64,000 nt of DNA. It comes from Microscilla marina ATCC 23134 (GTDB lineage: Bacteria > Bacteroidota > Bacteroidia > Cytophagales > Microscillaceae). Below are positions 17,828-27,000 of this stretch, piece after piece; the first letter of the stretch is position 1; each line of letters starts with the position of its first letter. The notes beneath the pieces are model-generated. The model was not told the DNA's origin, searched no databases, and saw nothing but the letters and a program-made list of their open reading frames with translations. The DNA lies in NCBI RefSeq assembly GCF_000169175.1, contig NZ_AAWS01000004.1:62001-126000 (forward strand). The letters run 5' to 3'. The translations under genes and the position numbers were made by a program.

Positions 17828-19225
17828 CTAACTACCTTCAGCCCCCTCATAAGCATATTGTTTTTGGAACAAATGAGCCGTGTTGTACTCAAAATAGCCC
17901 CGCTCACAACCATACCAATGAAGGTACTGGCGCATTTCTTCCGCAGAAATGCTATTCGTGCCCTTGGCGGTAGCCTGTAGTACACAGTAAGCATAAAACT
18001 GCTCTATCCAGGCGGCACTCACATTGGCGGCTTCGGCCAGTTCCCGAAACCGGGCTTGGCTAATGGCGGGGTCTAGCTGCAAATAACCTGGTTTTTCAAA
18101 GAAATGCTGCCATAGCTGGGCGCGGGTATACTTATCAGGGGTTTGGAAAGTAATCCAGGAATGAAACCGTCGCTGAAAGGCTTGATCGATGGCAGTCGCA
18201 TGATTGGTGGCCAGAAAAATCATTCCGGGGTATTCTTCCAGTTTATACAGCAAGTAGCTTACCTCCTGATTGGCATACCGTTCGTTGCTGCTGCTGCTCC
18301 CTTCGCTACGCTTGCCAAACAAGGCATCGCCTTCGTCAAAAAAGAGAATCCAGTCCTGGGCTTCGGCTATTTCAAAAATGCGCCTTAGCTTTTTACTGGT
18401 TTCGCCCACGTATTTGTCTACAATATTAGAGATATCGATGCGGTACACAGGCTTGTTGGCAGCTTGCCCCAGTAGAGCAGCGGTCATCGTTTTCCCGGTA
18501 CCAGAGGGACCTTCCATGAGTAAACGATATCCCTGGCGTTGGTTTCCTTGGGTAGCTTGTTGTACCTGGTGATAGTATTGTACCCATTTACAGGCTTGAG
18601 CCAATAGGGTGTTGGTTTCTTCGTCCACAATCAAGTCGTCCCAGGTTTTGGTGGTCGTGAGCAGGGTGGCTGGGAAGTCGGAGGAGTATTGCACAGGCAA
18701 AGCGCGTTCAGTGACTAATTGATGTAATACGTTGGAGCTTAATTGGAGAACTGTGCCCAAGGTAGGAAGTAATTCATTAGTAGGCCATTCTAATATGCCT
18801 GATGTACGCAAGCGGGTGTCAGCACTCAATAATTGCCATGTTTTCTTCTGTTGGGTTGGGTCGTTTCCTGCTATCAGAAACAGCACCGTACCCACTGTAG
18901 CCTGAAGGTAAGGAGTATGGGGAAGTTTTAATAGCCCAAATTGCCCCAAATCTAATTTTGCCTTATTTTCCGCAAAAGCCTGCCATAGCGTTGGATATAC
19001 CTGGTTGGCTAAAGCACCAAGTATGACCAATCGTTCCACAATGCTAAATGGAGCAATCATTTGCTGGTAATCTTTTTGAAACTCTTCCAGAGGAATGCTC
19101 AGGGGCTCAGCCAAGGTAGCTTCTTCTTTTTGGGAGTTACTCCCTTCCTGATCGAGTCGGAAACAGATGTAGTCTTGTAACCATTTCAAGTCTTGGGAGT
19201 AGTCTTTTAGCATAATTGTTTGCAT
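17828..19225 (-). CDS. AAA+ ATPase, contractile-injection-system type
   Basis: A 465-residue protein with an N-terminal helical domain and one AAA+ module. Walker A GPSGTGKT at 239-246, Walker B ILFFDEGDALFG with Asp-Glu at 297-298, sensor ATNHATAID, and arginine finger region QAFQRRFHSW. This is the ATPase type found in extracellular contractile injection system loci (Afp15/Pvc15) and related secreted-particle islands. I chose ATG 19225; a TTG at 19237 would overlap the LRR gene's TGA. It is third in a probable operon of leader protein, LRR protein and ATPase. A decayed duplicate of its 3' end lies at 15478-15760. Confidence 0.85.
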   Translation of the reverse strand: MQTIMLKDYSQDLKWLQDYICFRLDQEGSNSQKEEATLAEPLSIPLEEFQKDYQQMIAPFSIVERLVILGALANQVYPTLWQAFAENKAKLDLGQFGLLKLPHTPYLQATVGTVLFLIAGNDPTQQKKTWQLLSADTRLRTSGILEWPTNELLPTLGTVLQLSSNVLHQLVTERALPVQYSSDFPATLLTTTKTWDDLIVDEETNTLLAQACKWVQYYHQVQQATQGNQRQGYRLLMEGPSGTGKTMTAALLGQAANKPVYRIDISNIVDKYVGETSKKLRRIFEIAEAQDWILFFDEGDALFGKRSEGSSSSNERYANQEVSYLLYKLEEYPGMIFLATNHATAIDQAFQRRFHSWITFQTPDKYTRAQLWQHFFEKPGYLQLDPAISQARFRELAEAANVSAAWIEQFYAYCVLQATAKGTNSISAEEMRQYLHWYGCERGYFEYNTAHLFQKQYAYEGAEGS

Positions 19226-19233
19226 ATCTGTAG

Positions 19234-20358
19234 TCAATATTTAATTTTAGCGTTGGGCAAAGCTTCTTGCAATGCCTTTTTATCGGTTGTTGACAAGTGT
19301 AAAGGGTTACCTGATAAATTCAAGTGTTTCAAAGATTTGAGTTTATAAACACAATCTGGGATTTTAGTAAAACGATTGTTAGCTATGTTTAAACTTCTGA
19401 TGATGCGTAGCTTGCCCAATTCGATGGGTAAGTCACTCAATTGATTGTTTTTCAACCCCAAATACACCAAAGGTGATTTGCCTAAGATGGCTGGAATATA
19501 CGTGAGTTGATTATCACTCAAATCCAAGTCATTTAGCCTGGAAAAATGAGGCAGATCATTGGGCAACGCCTTGATTTTATTTTGCTGTAATTCCAGCGTG
19601 CCCAATCTTTGGCGTGCCTGGTAGGTGGCTTTTGGGAAATGGGTCAATTGGTTTGCTCTTAGGTCGAGGATATACAATGACTTAGGCAAACAATTAGGGG
19701 GAATGGATTGAATTTGATTATGACCAAGATTCAATACATTGAGTTCAGACATTTTACCCATGCTGGCGGGCAGAGTTTTGAGTTGGTTATGGTCAAGGTC
19801 TAATTTTTCTAACTGACCTAAATTACCAATTTCAACAGGAAGTACCCTTAACTGATTCTCGCCTAAGTTTAATACCCACAATCGAGCTAATTGACCAATC
19901 TCTTTGGGAAGGGATTTGATTTGGTTTTGCGTTAATGCCAGTCGCAATAGCTTTTTTAGTTGACCAATTTCAGGGGGTATGGTGGTTAGTTCATTATTTG
20001 GGAGGTAAAGACGAGAGGTGGAGTCTAGTTGCCCAATTTCGGGAGGCAAGGTTTTCAATCCTACTCCCAGAAGGTTCCATTCACTCACTCTTTTGAGCTT
20101 TACAATGTCAGGTGGTAAGGTTGTTAAGTTCTGGCTATGGTCCCCTATCACTTCTTTTACCTGGGTGGCTTCCGCAAGGTTAGTAGGCCAATGTTGGAAT
20201 TCAGTCCCATCTCTAAGTTCTAGAGTGGGAGTATGTATATTTTCTAATGTCCAGGTTTTGGGAGACGGCTTGGGGGCAGATGGTTGACTTATGACAATGG
20301 CCACTACCAACACCACCACCAGGCTCAATAAAAATAAAGTTTTGTGGGCAAGTTTCAT
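19234..20358 (-). CDS. Membrane-anchored leucine-rich-repeat protein
   Basis: A 374-residue protein. An N-terminal hydrophobic segment (LFLLSLVVVLVVAIVIS) acts as an anchor or signal, followed by a short proline-rich spacer. About eleven 23-residue leucine-rich repeats follow (pattern LPxEIGQLxxLxxLxLxxNQL). LRRs are protein-binding scaffolds. It sits 33 bp after the leader-carrying gene and abuts the ATPase gene, so it is likely part of the same operon. No catalytic domain is seen. Confidence 0.85.
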   Translation of the reverse strand: MKLAHKTLFLLSLVVVLVVAIVISQPSAPKPSPKTWTLENIHTPTLELRDGTEFQHWPTNLAEATQVKEVIGDHSQNLTTLPPDIVKLKRVSEWNLLGVGLKTLPPEIGQLDSTSRLYLPNNELTTIPPEIGQLKKLLRLALTQNQIKSLPKEIGQLARLWVLNLGENQLRVLPVEIGNLGQLEKLDLDHNQLKTLPASMGKMSELNVLNLGHNQIQSIPPNCLPKSLYILDLRANQLTHFPKATYQARQRLGTLELQQNKIKALPNDLPHFSRLNDLDLSDNQLTYIPAILGKSPLVYLGLKNNQLSDLPIELGKLRIIRSLNIANNRFTKIPDCVYKLKSLKHLNLSGNPLHLSTTDKKALQEALPNAKIKY

Positions 20359-20391
20359 ATTTGAATAGCTTTTTATAAAATAACTGATTGC

Positions 20392-22200
20392 TTACAATAC
20401 TACCTGTAATTGATATTTACCATTAATGTTTTTAGGTCCATAGCTTTTGTGTCCTGCATGACTCAAATCATTAATGGTGAATACAGGTCCAGAAGCAGCG
20501 AACAAAAGGTTAAAAGAACGAATGTCTTTAATGTTCCCTTTTTTAGCCGCCAAAATGTCCTGGCGATTGGTATGTACCCATACATCCCCAAAGTTGGTTT
20601 GGCTAAAATCGAGGTAAGTTTTCCCTGATTTGCTATAGGTAGGGCTGATGGCTTCGTTGGTAATTCTCTTTATATCTTTGCCTATCATAACTACTGCATC
20701 AGGGCGACGAGGAAAGACCATTCCTGGCGCGCCGCCAATCCAATCTGGGAAACTATTATTCATTGTCTGTCTGAATAGGTTAAGATTAGTAACTTTGATT
20801 GGTAGTTTCCAGTTCTTTTCCCCCAAGGTATTGCTTTGGCGCAATCCTTTATGAAATCCAGGGGTAAAGTTATAGTCTAAACCCATGTTCTGTAGCGTGG
20901 AACGCATATTTTGGTACGCCAAATCATAAGGTCCCTGAGTAATGGTTTCTATGGTTTGGTAGGCATCTTTTTTGACCGAAGTAGCGGCTGTAGTAGGCTT
21001 TTTACCTGTGGTTTTACCAAAGTCTGGTTCTTTGTATTCTTTGATGGGCATTTCTTGCAAGGCACTAAGCGCATATTCACTGACTTCGCCTTGAGGCTTA
21101 TAGCTTTTATGAGTTACTTCACCATCACTATCCAGTTTGGCACCGTAAAAAAAAGTTTCGGTCAAAAATTGTTGCTCAGCAAAACTACTGATGCCAGCAT
21201 GGTCAGCCTTATCAGTTCCAATAAACCCATATTGAGCCAACTGAGGAAAAACCTGAGCTAAAATGGCATGGTATATAGCCAGTTCAACATCGCTTAGTTG
21301 GTCGGGATCACTCAAGTTAAGAGGAGGAGCTTGGGCGGCCTCTTGTGCCATTTGGAGCATGAGGTGGTGAATCGCGTATTGAGCAAGCTCTTCTAACTTA
21401 ATATTGGCTTTTTCTACGTTTTTTGTCCATTTGCTTTTATTACTTTTCCAGAGTCCTCGTATTTGCCCTACAGTACTAACTATTGCTCCTCGGTAGGCAG
21501 TAGCACCAAAAGACTGGATATTTTTACCCCATTGCGGAAGACGAATATTGGTTACCAGGTCAGGGTTGGCAAGCTTTCCTAAATATTTTTGTCTAATTGC
21601 ATTTTCCAGAGCTTTGGTAAATAAGTTGGCTCCAATCGGAATAAAGGTATTTAATATATTAATAGTAGCCATTAATACACTTTGATGATGCTTAGTGCGG
21701 GCTTCTGCGGCTTTGTATTTTTGGGTGAGTTTGCCCACTGCATTTTTTTGTCCTGCCTTGATGCTTTTGAATATTATACCTACTCTTCCTTGTATCTTGT
21801 CTATCAAGTTCTCAGCAAAATTATCCAAGCCATAGGCTTTTTTAAATTTGGCATCGGCATAATTTTTTGAACGAATAATTAAATCATCTGATCCATACTT
21901 GTACCCTCCTTTTCGCTCAGTCTTTTTTATGCCTTTACTACGATCTAATAACTCCTCCAATAAAACTTTTTCTTTTTCGTCCGTCATTATCGGAGTAGCC
22001 AAAAACTCTTTACTTGTACTTAACATATCTAATTCTTGCGAAAGGAGGGTTTGAGGTTGATTCGTCTTTTTTTGTTGGCTGTCAAAAACATGAGACACCG
22101 AAAGTAATTGCTCAGGATGAATTTGTTCTACCGCTTGAGACTGTAATAAATCCTGTGTTTGCTGTTGCGGATCGTGTTCAGCATTGGCTTGAGTTGACAT
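20392..22200 (-). CDS. Leader-carrying large protein, unknown C-terminal domain
   Basis: A 602-residue protein. The open frame extends 56 codons further upstream, but ATG 22200 is chosen because the product then begins MSTQANAEHDPQQQ, matching the start of the protein at 16336-17559, and the 5' flanks also align. There is no signal peptide. The middle is rich in Lys/Ala helices, with a hydrophobic stretch near 190-215 (SVLMATINILNTFIPIGANL). The C-terminal ~170 residues (from about NFTPGFHKGLRQSN) form a compact domain I do not recognise. The modular build and shared leader recall payload proteins loaded into contractile particles. Function is otherwise unknown. Confidence 0.65.
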   Translation of the reverse strand: MSTQANAEHDPQQQTQDLLQSQAVEQIHPEQLLSVSHVFDSQQKKTNQPQTLLSQELDMLSTSKEFLATPIMTDEKEKVLLEELLDRSKGIKKTERKGGYKYGSDDLIIRSKNYADAKFKKAYGLDNFAENLIDKIQGRVGIIFKSIKAGQKNAVGKLTQKYKAAEARTKHHQSVLMATINILNTFIPIGANLFTKALENAIRQKYLGKLANPDLVTNIRLPQWGKNIQSFGATAYRGAIVSTVGQIRGLWKSNKSKWTKNVEKANIKLEELAQYAIHHLMLQMAQEAAQAPPLNLSDPDQLSDVELAIYHAILAQVFPQLAQYGFIGTDKADHAGISSFAEQQFLTETFFYGAKLDSDGEVTHKSYKPQGEVSEYALSALQEMPIKEYKEPDFGKTTGKKPTTAATSVKKDAYQTIETITQGPYDLAYQNMRSTLQNMGLDYNFTPGFHKGLRQSNTLGEKNWKLPIKVTNLNLFRQTMNNSFPDWIGGAPGMVFPRRPDAVVMIGKDIKRITNEAISPTYSKSGKTYLDFSQTNFGDVWVHTNRQDILAAKKGNIKDIRSFNLLFAASGPVFTINDLSHAGHKSYGPKNINGKYQLQVVL

Positions 22201-22310
22201 AGTAAATAAGGTTAGAATAACATAATATTTCTCAGAAGTGGCTCCAGTGCGATTGGGCACTTTCGCTGCGGCAAGAGTAGGCATTTTGGCGGATAAATTC
22301 CAAGTGAATA

Positions 22311-22331
22311 CCTTGATGAAACTTTGATTTG
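22311..22331 (-). promoter_or_regulatory. Conserved 21-bp upstream element
   Basis: CCTTGAT-N5-TTTGATTTG on the plus strand, 111 bp from the ATG at 22200, matching 17670-17690 in sequence, orientation and distance. An inverted counterpart lies at 22513-22532. Confidence 0.6.
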
Positions 22332-22512
22332 TGTGGTATATATAGTTATAGTTATATAGTAAAACCAAAAAGTGCTATTTAAAAAAAGAGACACTACATA
22401 AAAATAGCCCATTAAGATCCAAAATTGCCTTTTGGGGTACTTATAATAGTTAAAAAGGATTTTTATATGATTATTTAAATAAGATATATTGTTATTTTAA
22501 CTTAAATCAAAA

Positions 22513-22532
22513 GAATCAAACTTTCATCAAGA
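22513..22532 (+). promoter_or_regulatory. Conserved upstream element, opposite orientation
   Basis: GAATCAAACTTTCATCAAGA is close to the reverse complement of the element at 22311-22331. It faces the plus-strand DUF4255 gene, with its distal edge about 119 bp before the ATG at 22651. The region 22201-22650 therefore holds two divergent copies and no gene. Confidence 0.5.
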
Positions 22533-22650
22533 TCGAGATTTGCCCCCAACCCCTGTACTTTCCTAACATTGTGCCATCAGTAGCTCACAATATGGTGAAG
22601 CTTTTTATACTGATTGTTTCATGGTTTCACTCGCAACAATCTCTTATCAA

Positions 22651-23208
22651 ATGATTTATTCTATACTTCAACTTATTCAGGAATCCCTGCAAGATTTCAT
22701 GGAACTTCAATTTCCTCAAAAAGCGTATGAGGTAGCAGTAGATAAACTGGTGACGCGAGAGGGTAAATCGACCACCGATGCCCAATCTGGGCGGATAGTC
22801 ATTACTTTATTACATGCGCAGGAAGAACGTACTATGCAAAGAAGTCGCACCAGTGACCTTACTCAGCCTTATCATTTAAATCTCTTGCTGTTGTTTTCGG
22901 TGCACGAAAAAGAGCAAAATGCGAGCGGCAATGCTTACCTGGAAGCGATGAAGTACTTAGACATGGTTTTAGGTTATTTTCAACAAACCCCAGTATTTTC
23001 ACCCCAAACCCATGCATTACCTCCCAATATTCAACACTTGCATTTTGAACTATTCAATGAAGACCTTCGGGAAAGCTCTTATATCTGGACAATGACTGGA
23101 GCCAAACATACCACTTCTGTACTTTATCAGGTGCGTAGTGTGACAGTAGGGCAAGCATTGGTTGGCTCGCAGTTCGCTGCCCACAGTCAACAACTATTTG
23201 GTACTTGA
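22651..23208 (+). CDS. DUF4255 protein (Pvc16/Afp16-like)
   Basis: A 185-residue protein of the DUF4255/Pvc16 N-terminal family, found in contractile injection systems where Afp16/Pvc16 caps or terminates the tube-sheath. The start ATG 22651 gives MIYSILQLIQESLQDFM, the usual family opening; an ATG at 22621 would add ten residues. The family features LLLLFSVHEKEQNASGNAYLEAMKYLDMVLGYFQQTPVF are present near 95-130, and the C-terminal TTSVLYQVRSVTV stretch is also typical. Divergent from the minus-strand operon that includes the ATPase and preceded by a matching regulatory element. Confidence 0.8.
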   Translation: MIYSILQLIQESLQDFMELQFPQKAYEVAVDKLVTREGKSTTDAQSGRIVITLLHAQEERTMQRSRTSDLTQPYHLNLLLLFSVHEKEQNASGNAYLEAMKYLDMVLGYFQQTPVFSPQTHALPPNIQHLHFELFNEDLRESSYIWTMTGAKHTTSVLYQVRSVTVGQALVGSQFAAHSQQLFGT

Positions 23209-23320
23209 ACTACCCATGATTAAGCATCAATCACAAATAATCAAATACAAAAAAAACTACCTAAACCCATTAGGCAATACAAACAATTAAATCATCTTAA
23301 ACTCTCTAAAAAAAACGATT

Positions 23321-23800
23321 ATGTATCACAATCATCCACCTACTGTTTCATACCCTACTACCCATAGGCAACCACCATCCTCTCCATTGACTCCCAATAC
23401 ATTGACCTTCGAGCAACCACAGGAACTTACCTTGGAGAGCGGGCTTGTCGTATGGGATATTAAACCAAAAAAGCCGAAGAACTCCCTTCGGGTCACCAAA
23501 CCAGTGATAGAAAATCCCCAGGTTACCGAGATCAAAATATATACTGAGAAACTTGTATTGGGGGGTGACTGGCAAGGTGAAGTAATTGCCCCTATTACTT
23601 CATCAGGAGGGTTAGATGACGCTAAAGCGACCCATTATTTAGTGAGAAATGTTTGGTTAGAATTGATTGGCTATCAGGTTGAGTACTACATTTTTCGTAT
23701 CCAGGCAGCCTTTATGGTACCCTTGCCCAAAGTGGTATATCTGTACCAGCAAAACAGCCGAATTATAGTAAACAAAAATGTGGTAAAGTGTAATGGTTAA
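23321..23800 (+). CDS. Hypothetical protein of the injection-system island
   Basis: A 159-residue protein, proline-rich at the N-terminus (first ~30 residues) and then beta-rich. No signal peptide and no motif that I recognise. The C-terminal part (YYIFRIQAAFMVPLPKVVYLYQ) is hydrophobic but not a clear membrane helix. It lies 112 bp after the DUF4255 gene on the same strand and is probably expressed with it. Likely a structural or accessory component, on context only. Confidence 0.55.
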   Translation: MYHNHPPTVSYPTTHRQPPSSPLTPNTLTFEQPQELTLESGLVVWDIKPKKPKNSLRVTKPVIENPQVTEIKIYTEKLVLGGDWQGEVIAPITSSGGLDDAKATHYLVRNVWLELIGYQVEYYIFRIQAAFMVPLPKVVYLYQQNSRIIVNKNVVKCNG

Positions 23801-24048
23801 ATTAAGAATTGAAAACTCCTAATTCTCAAACAGTGCCTTGCCGCATTTCAATTGTTTACACAGCGATTAAATTTGTTTCCCATAGTGCAAGGTGCTGTTT
23901 TTTAGTAAGTCAAGAGTTGAGAGTCGGTAGTCGGGAGCTACCATAGGCTACCAACAATAGACTAATAAAAGAATCAAACTCTAAACCCAACCCAGGGTAG
24001 TTCAAGTCATCTACCGACTCCTGACTACCAACTACTGACTAAAAAAAA

Positions 24049-27000
24049 ATGAAAACATTCACCCTATTTTGCGTGCTCCTCTGGAGCCTTGCCCAGCCCT
24101 CCTATGCCCAAACCCAACTTCGGGGGCAGGGTACCAGCTTTGCCATTAGTACGCTGACTGCTGCGACTGCTTATATAGAAGAAAGTGCCTCTGCGGTAGA
24201 CAATAGTCGCCCAACTCCCGATCCAGTGATCATCATCCCTGCCGACCCGGTGACCGCCTGCAATAGAGGCAAGTCCGTGACTCTTTCACCCATTATCATC
24301 AGCGAGCAAAGCACTGGATCGTTTGCAGTAGGTAAAGGAGTGTTGGTGTTGGGTTTCGATCATCCCGATTTTGTGATTAGTAAGTTGCCTGTGGTAGTGG
24401 TGACAGGAGCTCCTGGCGATTTTCTTGCTCCTACTGTAGAGTTAAAATCAGGCAAACTCTACATAGACTATGATTTTGTGGGTGCCACCAAGGTAGGCGG
24501 CATTGTGCTGAGCGGGCTGGAAGTATTGGCTAAAAGCAAGACCGCAGGAGCAGTAGCCCAGTTAAAACCCGTAAGTGGTTACGCCCACTTTACGGGGCTT
24601 ACTACCAGTGCCGTTTTTGCCACCATAAAAGGCATCAATGCCACCACAAGCAGTGCGCTTCCTGCCCCAACAAATATTGGGGGCTTTGGCGTAGTGTGTG
24701 CCGGGGGCAATGGCTTTACTTATACTGCCGATCCGGTGCCCGATGTCACGGGCTATTTGTGGAAGCTGCCAGTTGGCTTTCTTGCCAGCAACGATCCCCA
24801 GGCAATTCAGGTATCGGCAGATCAGTATTACACTGCTGACAATATGATTACCCTGGACGTGGCAAATTCGGCAAGCGTGGGAAACAAACTGCTACAGGTC
24901 AAAAGCGTAAATGATTGCAAAATAAGTACTACCGCACGCAGCAAAACCATTCGGGTAGCAGTTCCACCCAATCCCAAGGTAAGTTTACCCGCTACGAGTT
25001 TTCCCGACAACGATTTTTCTCCGGTAAACATCACCGTGACCAATAGCCCGGCGGGGGGAGTAGGTGTACTTCGGGGCGATGGGGTAGTAGGCAACAAACT
25101 CTATCCAGGACTACTTTTTCCGGGCACGGGTTACAAGGTGTATTACGACTATGCCATCAACAATTGCACGGTGACGGTGAGTACCTCTTTCAGCGTGTAT
25201 GATGCCGATGCCGTGGTATTGGGACTTGCCACAAGCTATTGCAGCAATGTAGCGGCTTCTCAAACCGTGACGATTGCCAATCTAAGTTCGGCGTTGGGGG
25301 CAAAGCTCTATAGCCCTACAAACACCCTGATCCCTTTAAACTTGCGGCTGATCAGTGGCAACGATTACCGCTATACTTTTAGCGGTCAAGACTTGTATAA
25401 ACACTACGGCGCCGGGGCTTACCGTTTTGAGGTCACCCAGGCCGGGGCAAGCGTGCCCATCAAGGTGGCTTTTCAGATTACTACCCCTCCCGCCCAAAGC
25501 ATTACCGGAGGCACAGGCGCCCAGGTATGCGGCGATGGCAGCTCTATTTATAATTATAGTTCCAGCATTGCCGCCACCACCGACGAATTTGAATGGTCGG
25601 CACCCGCAGGGGGGGCTACTTTTGTAGGAGGCATCCACCGCCAGGCGACGGCATCGGTAGTTTGGTCAGGAGGCACCCCTACGGGAACCAGCAAAATCCT
25701 GCGCCTTGCCCAAACCCGCAATGGTTGTACTACCATTACCGACTATGCGGTGAAAGTTTTTGCCCTGCCTGCCCCCGGCATTTTAGGGGATTTGACCCCC
25801 TGCGCTGGTGAAACGATCACGTATAGCCTAAGTAATGGTGGTAGCACGAGTGGAGGCACCTACAGTTGGCAGGTAGCAAACGGGCAAATTGTGGGAGCAA
25901 GCAATCAAAATACGATTGTCGTCAAGTGGGGCAATACGAAGGGTAATCTCAAAGTAACTCAAAGCCTCAATGGTTGCACCAAAAGCGCCGAGATCACCAC
26001 TACTATAGAGGCGTTGCCCACGCTCAGTATTGCAGGATTCAACGCTGAGCGTAGATATTGCGTAGGAGATGCCACTCCTGTGGTACTTACCCCTGTATTT
26101 GGTGGTACTGCAACGCTACCTTCGGACTATTTAACCAAGGGAAGGTTTGAAATTCAACGCATAGCAGGCAACAAACCAACATCAGCTTCCTTTGTTCGCT
26201 TGGTGGCACAAAGTGGAGCCCTTACTGATCGCTGGTTGCCTGCTTTTCCTATTATTGGGTCGGGTGAAGCCTCTATTCCAACAGATGCCAACACAAACAA
26301 ACTCAACCTCAACGCCGGGCAGTACCTCATTCGCTATACTTATACCAATGCCAATGGCTGTGTAAACTACTCGGCGGCTTATACTATTACTATCCAACCC
26401 TTGCCTACCCTTAGTTTCACCGGGCTTGCCGACAGTTATTGCAGTAACGACTCACCTGTAATGCTGTCAGCGTTCAAAAACGGGGTACTCACCCCGCTTT
26501 TGCCCGGTTTTATTGCGCGAAACCTTGCCACAGGCGAAGAAAAAGCCTTGGGGGGCAACCTACTCAACCCTGCTAACTTCGTGGCGGGTAGATATGAGTT
26601 GTTTTTAGCACTTGCCAGCACAGGCAGCACGGGCTGCGCCAACACCTCCAACCGCGATACAACGGTGTATTTTGAGGTCATTGATCCACCCGCGAGCGTG
26701 CAGGTAGTAGCCGAAAGGCGTTGGAACGAGGATACCCTCCGTTTTACTGCGGTTGCTGGCACTCCTGTGTCAAGTTGGGCGTGGAATTTTGGTAATTTGC
26801 TCGCCTCTACCGCAAGCGTGGCTTATCCGGTACACCCCGATAGGCAAGGAAGCATTCCATTACTGAATTATAGCCTAAACGCTACCAATGCCTCCGGTTG
26901 TAGCGAACAAATCAGCCAGGCGTTCAAAGTAGATTTTGATTTTGAAGGACAATATATTGGCGGCAAGGGCGAGTCGTATCCCACCCGGTTTACTGATCTT

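Noticed and set aside
22201-22368. 56-codon upstream extension of the leader protein
   Set aside because: The shared MSTQANAEHDPQ start and the aligned non-coding flank of the 17559 gene show that translation starts at 22200.
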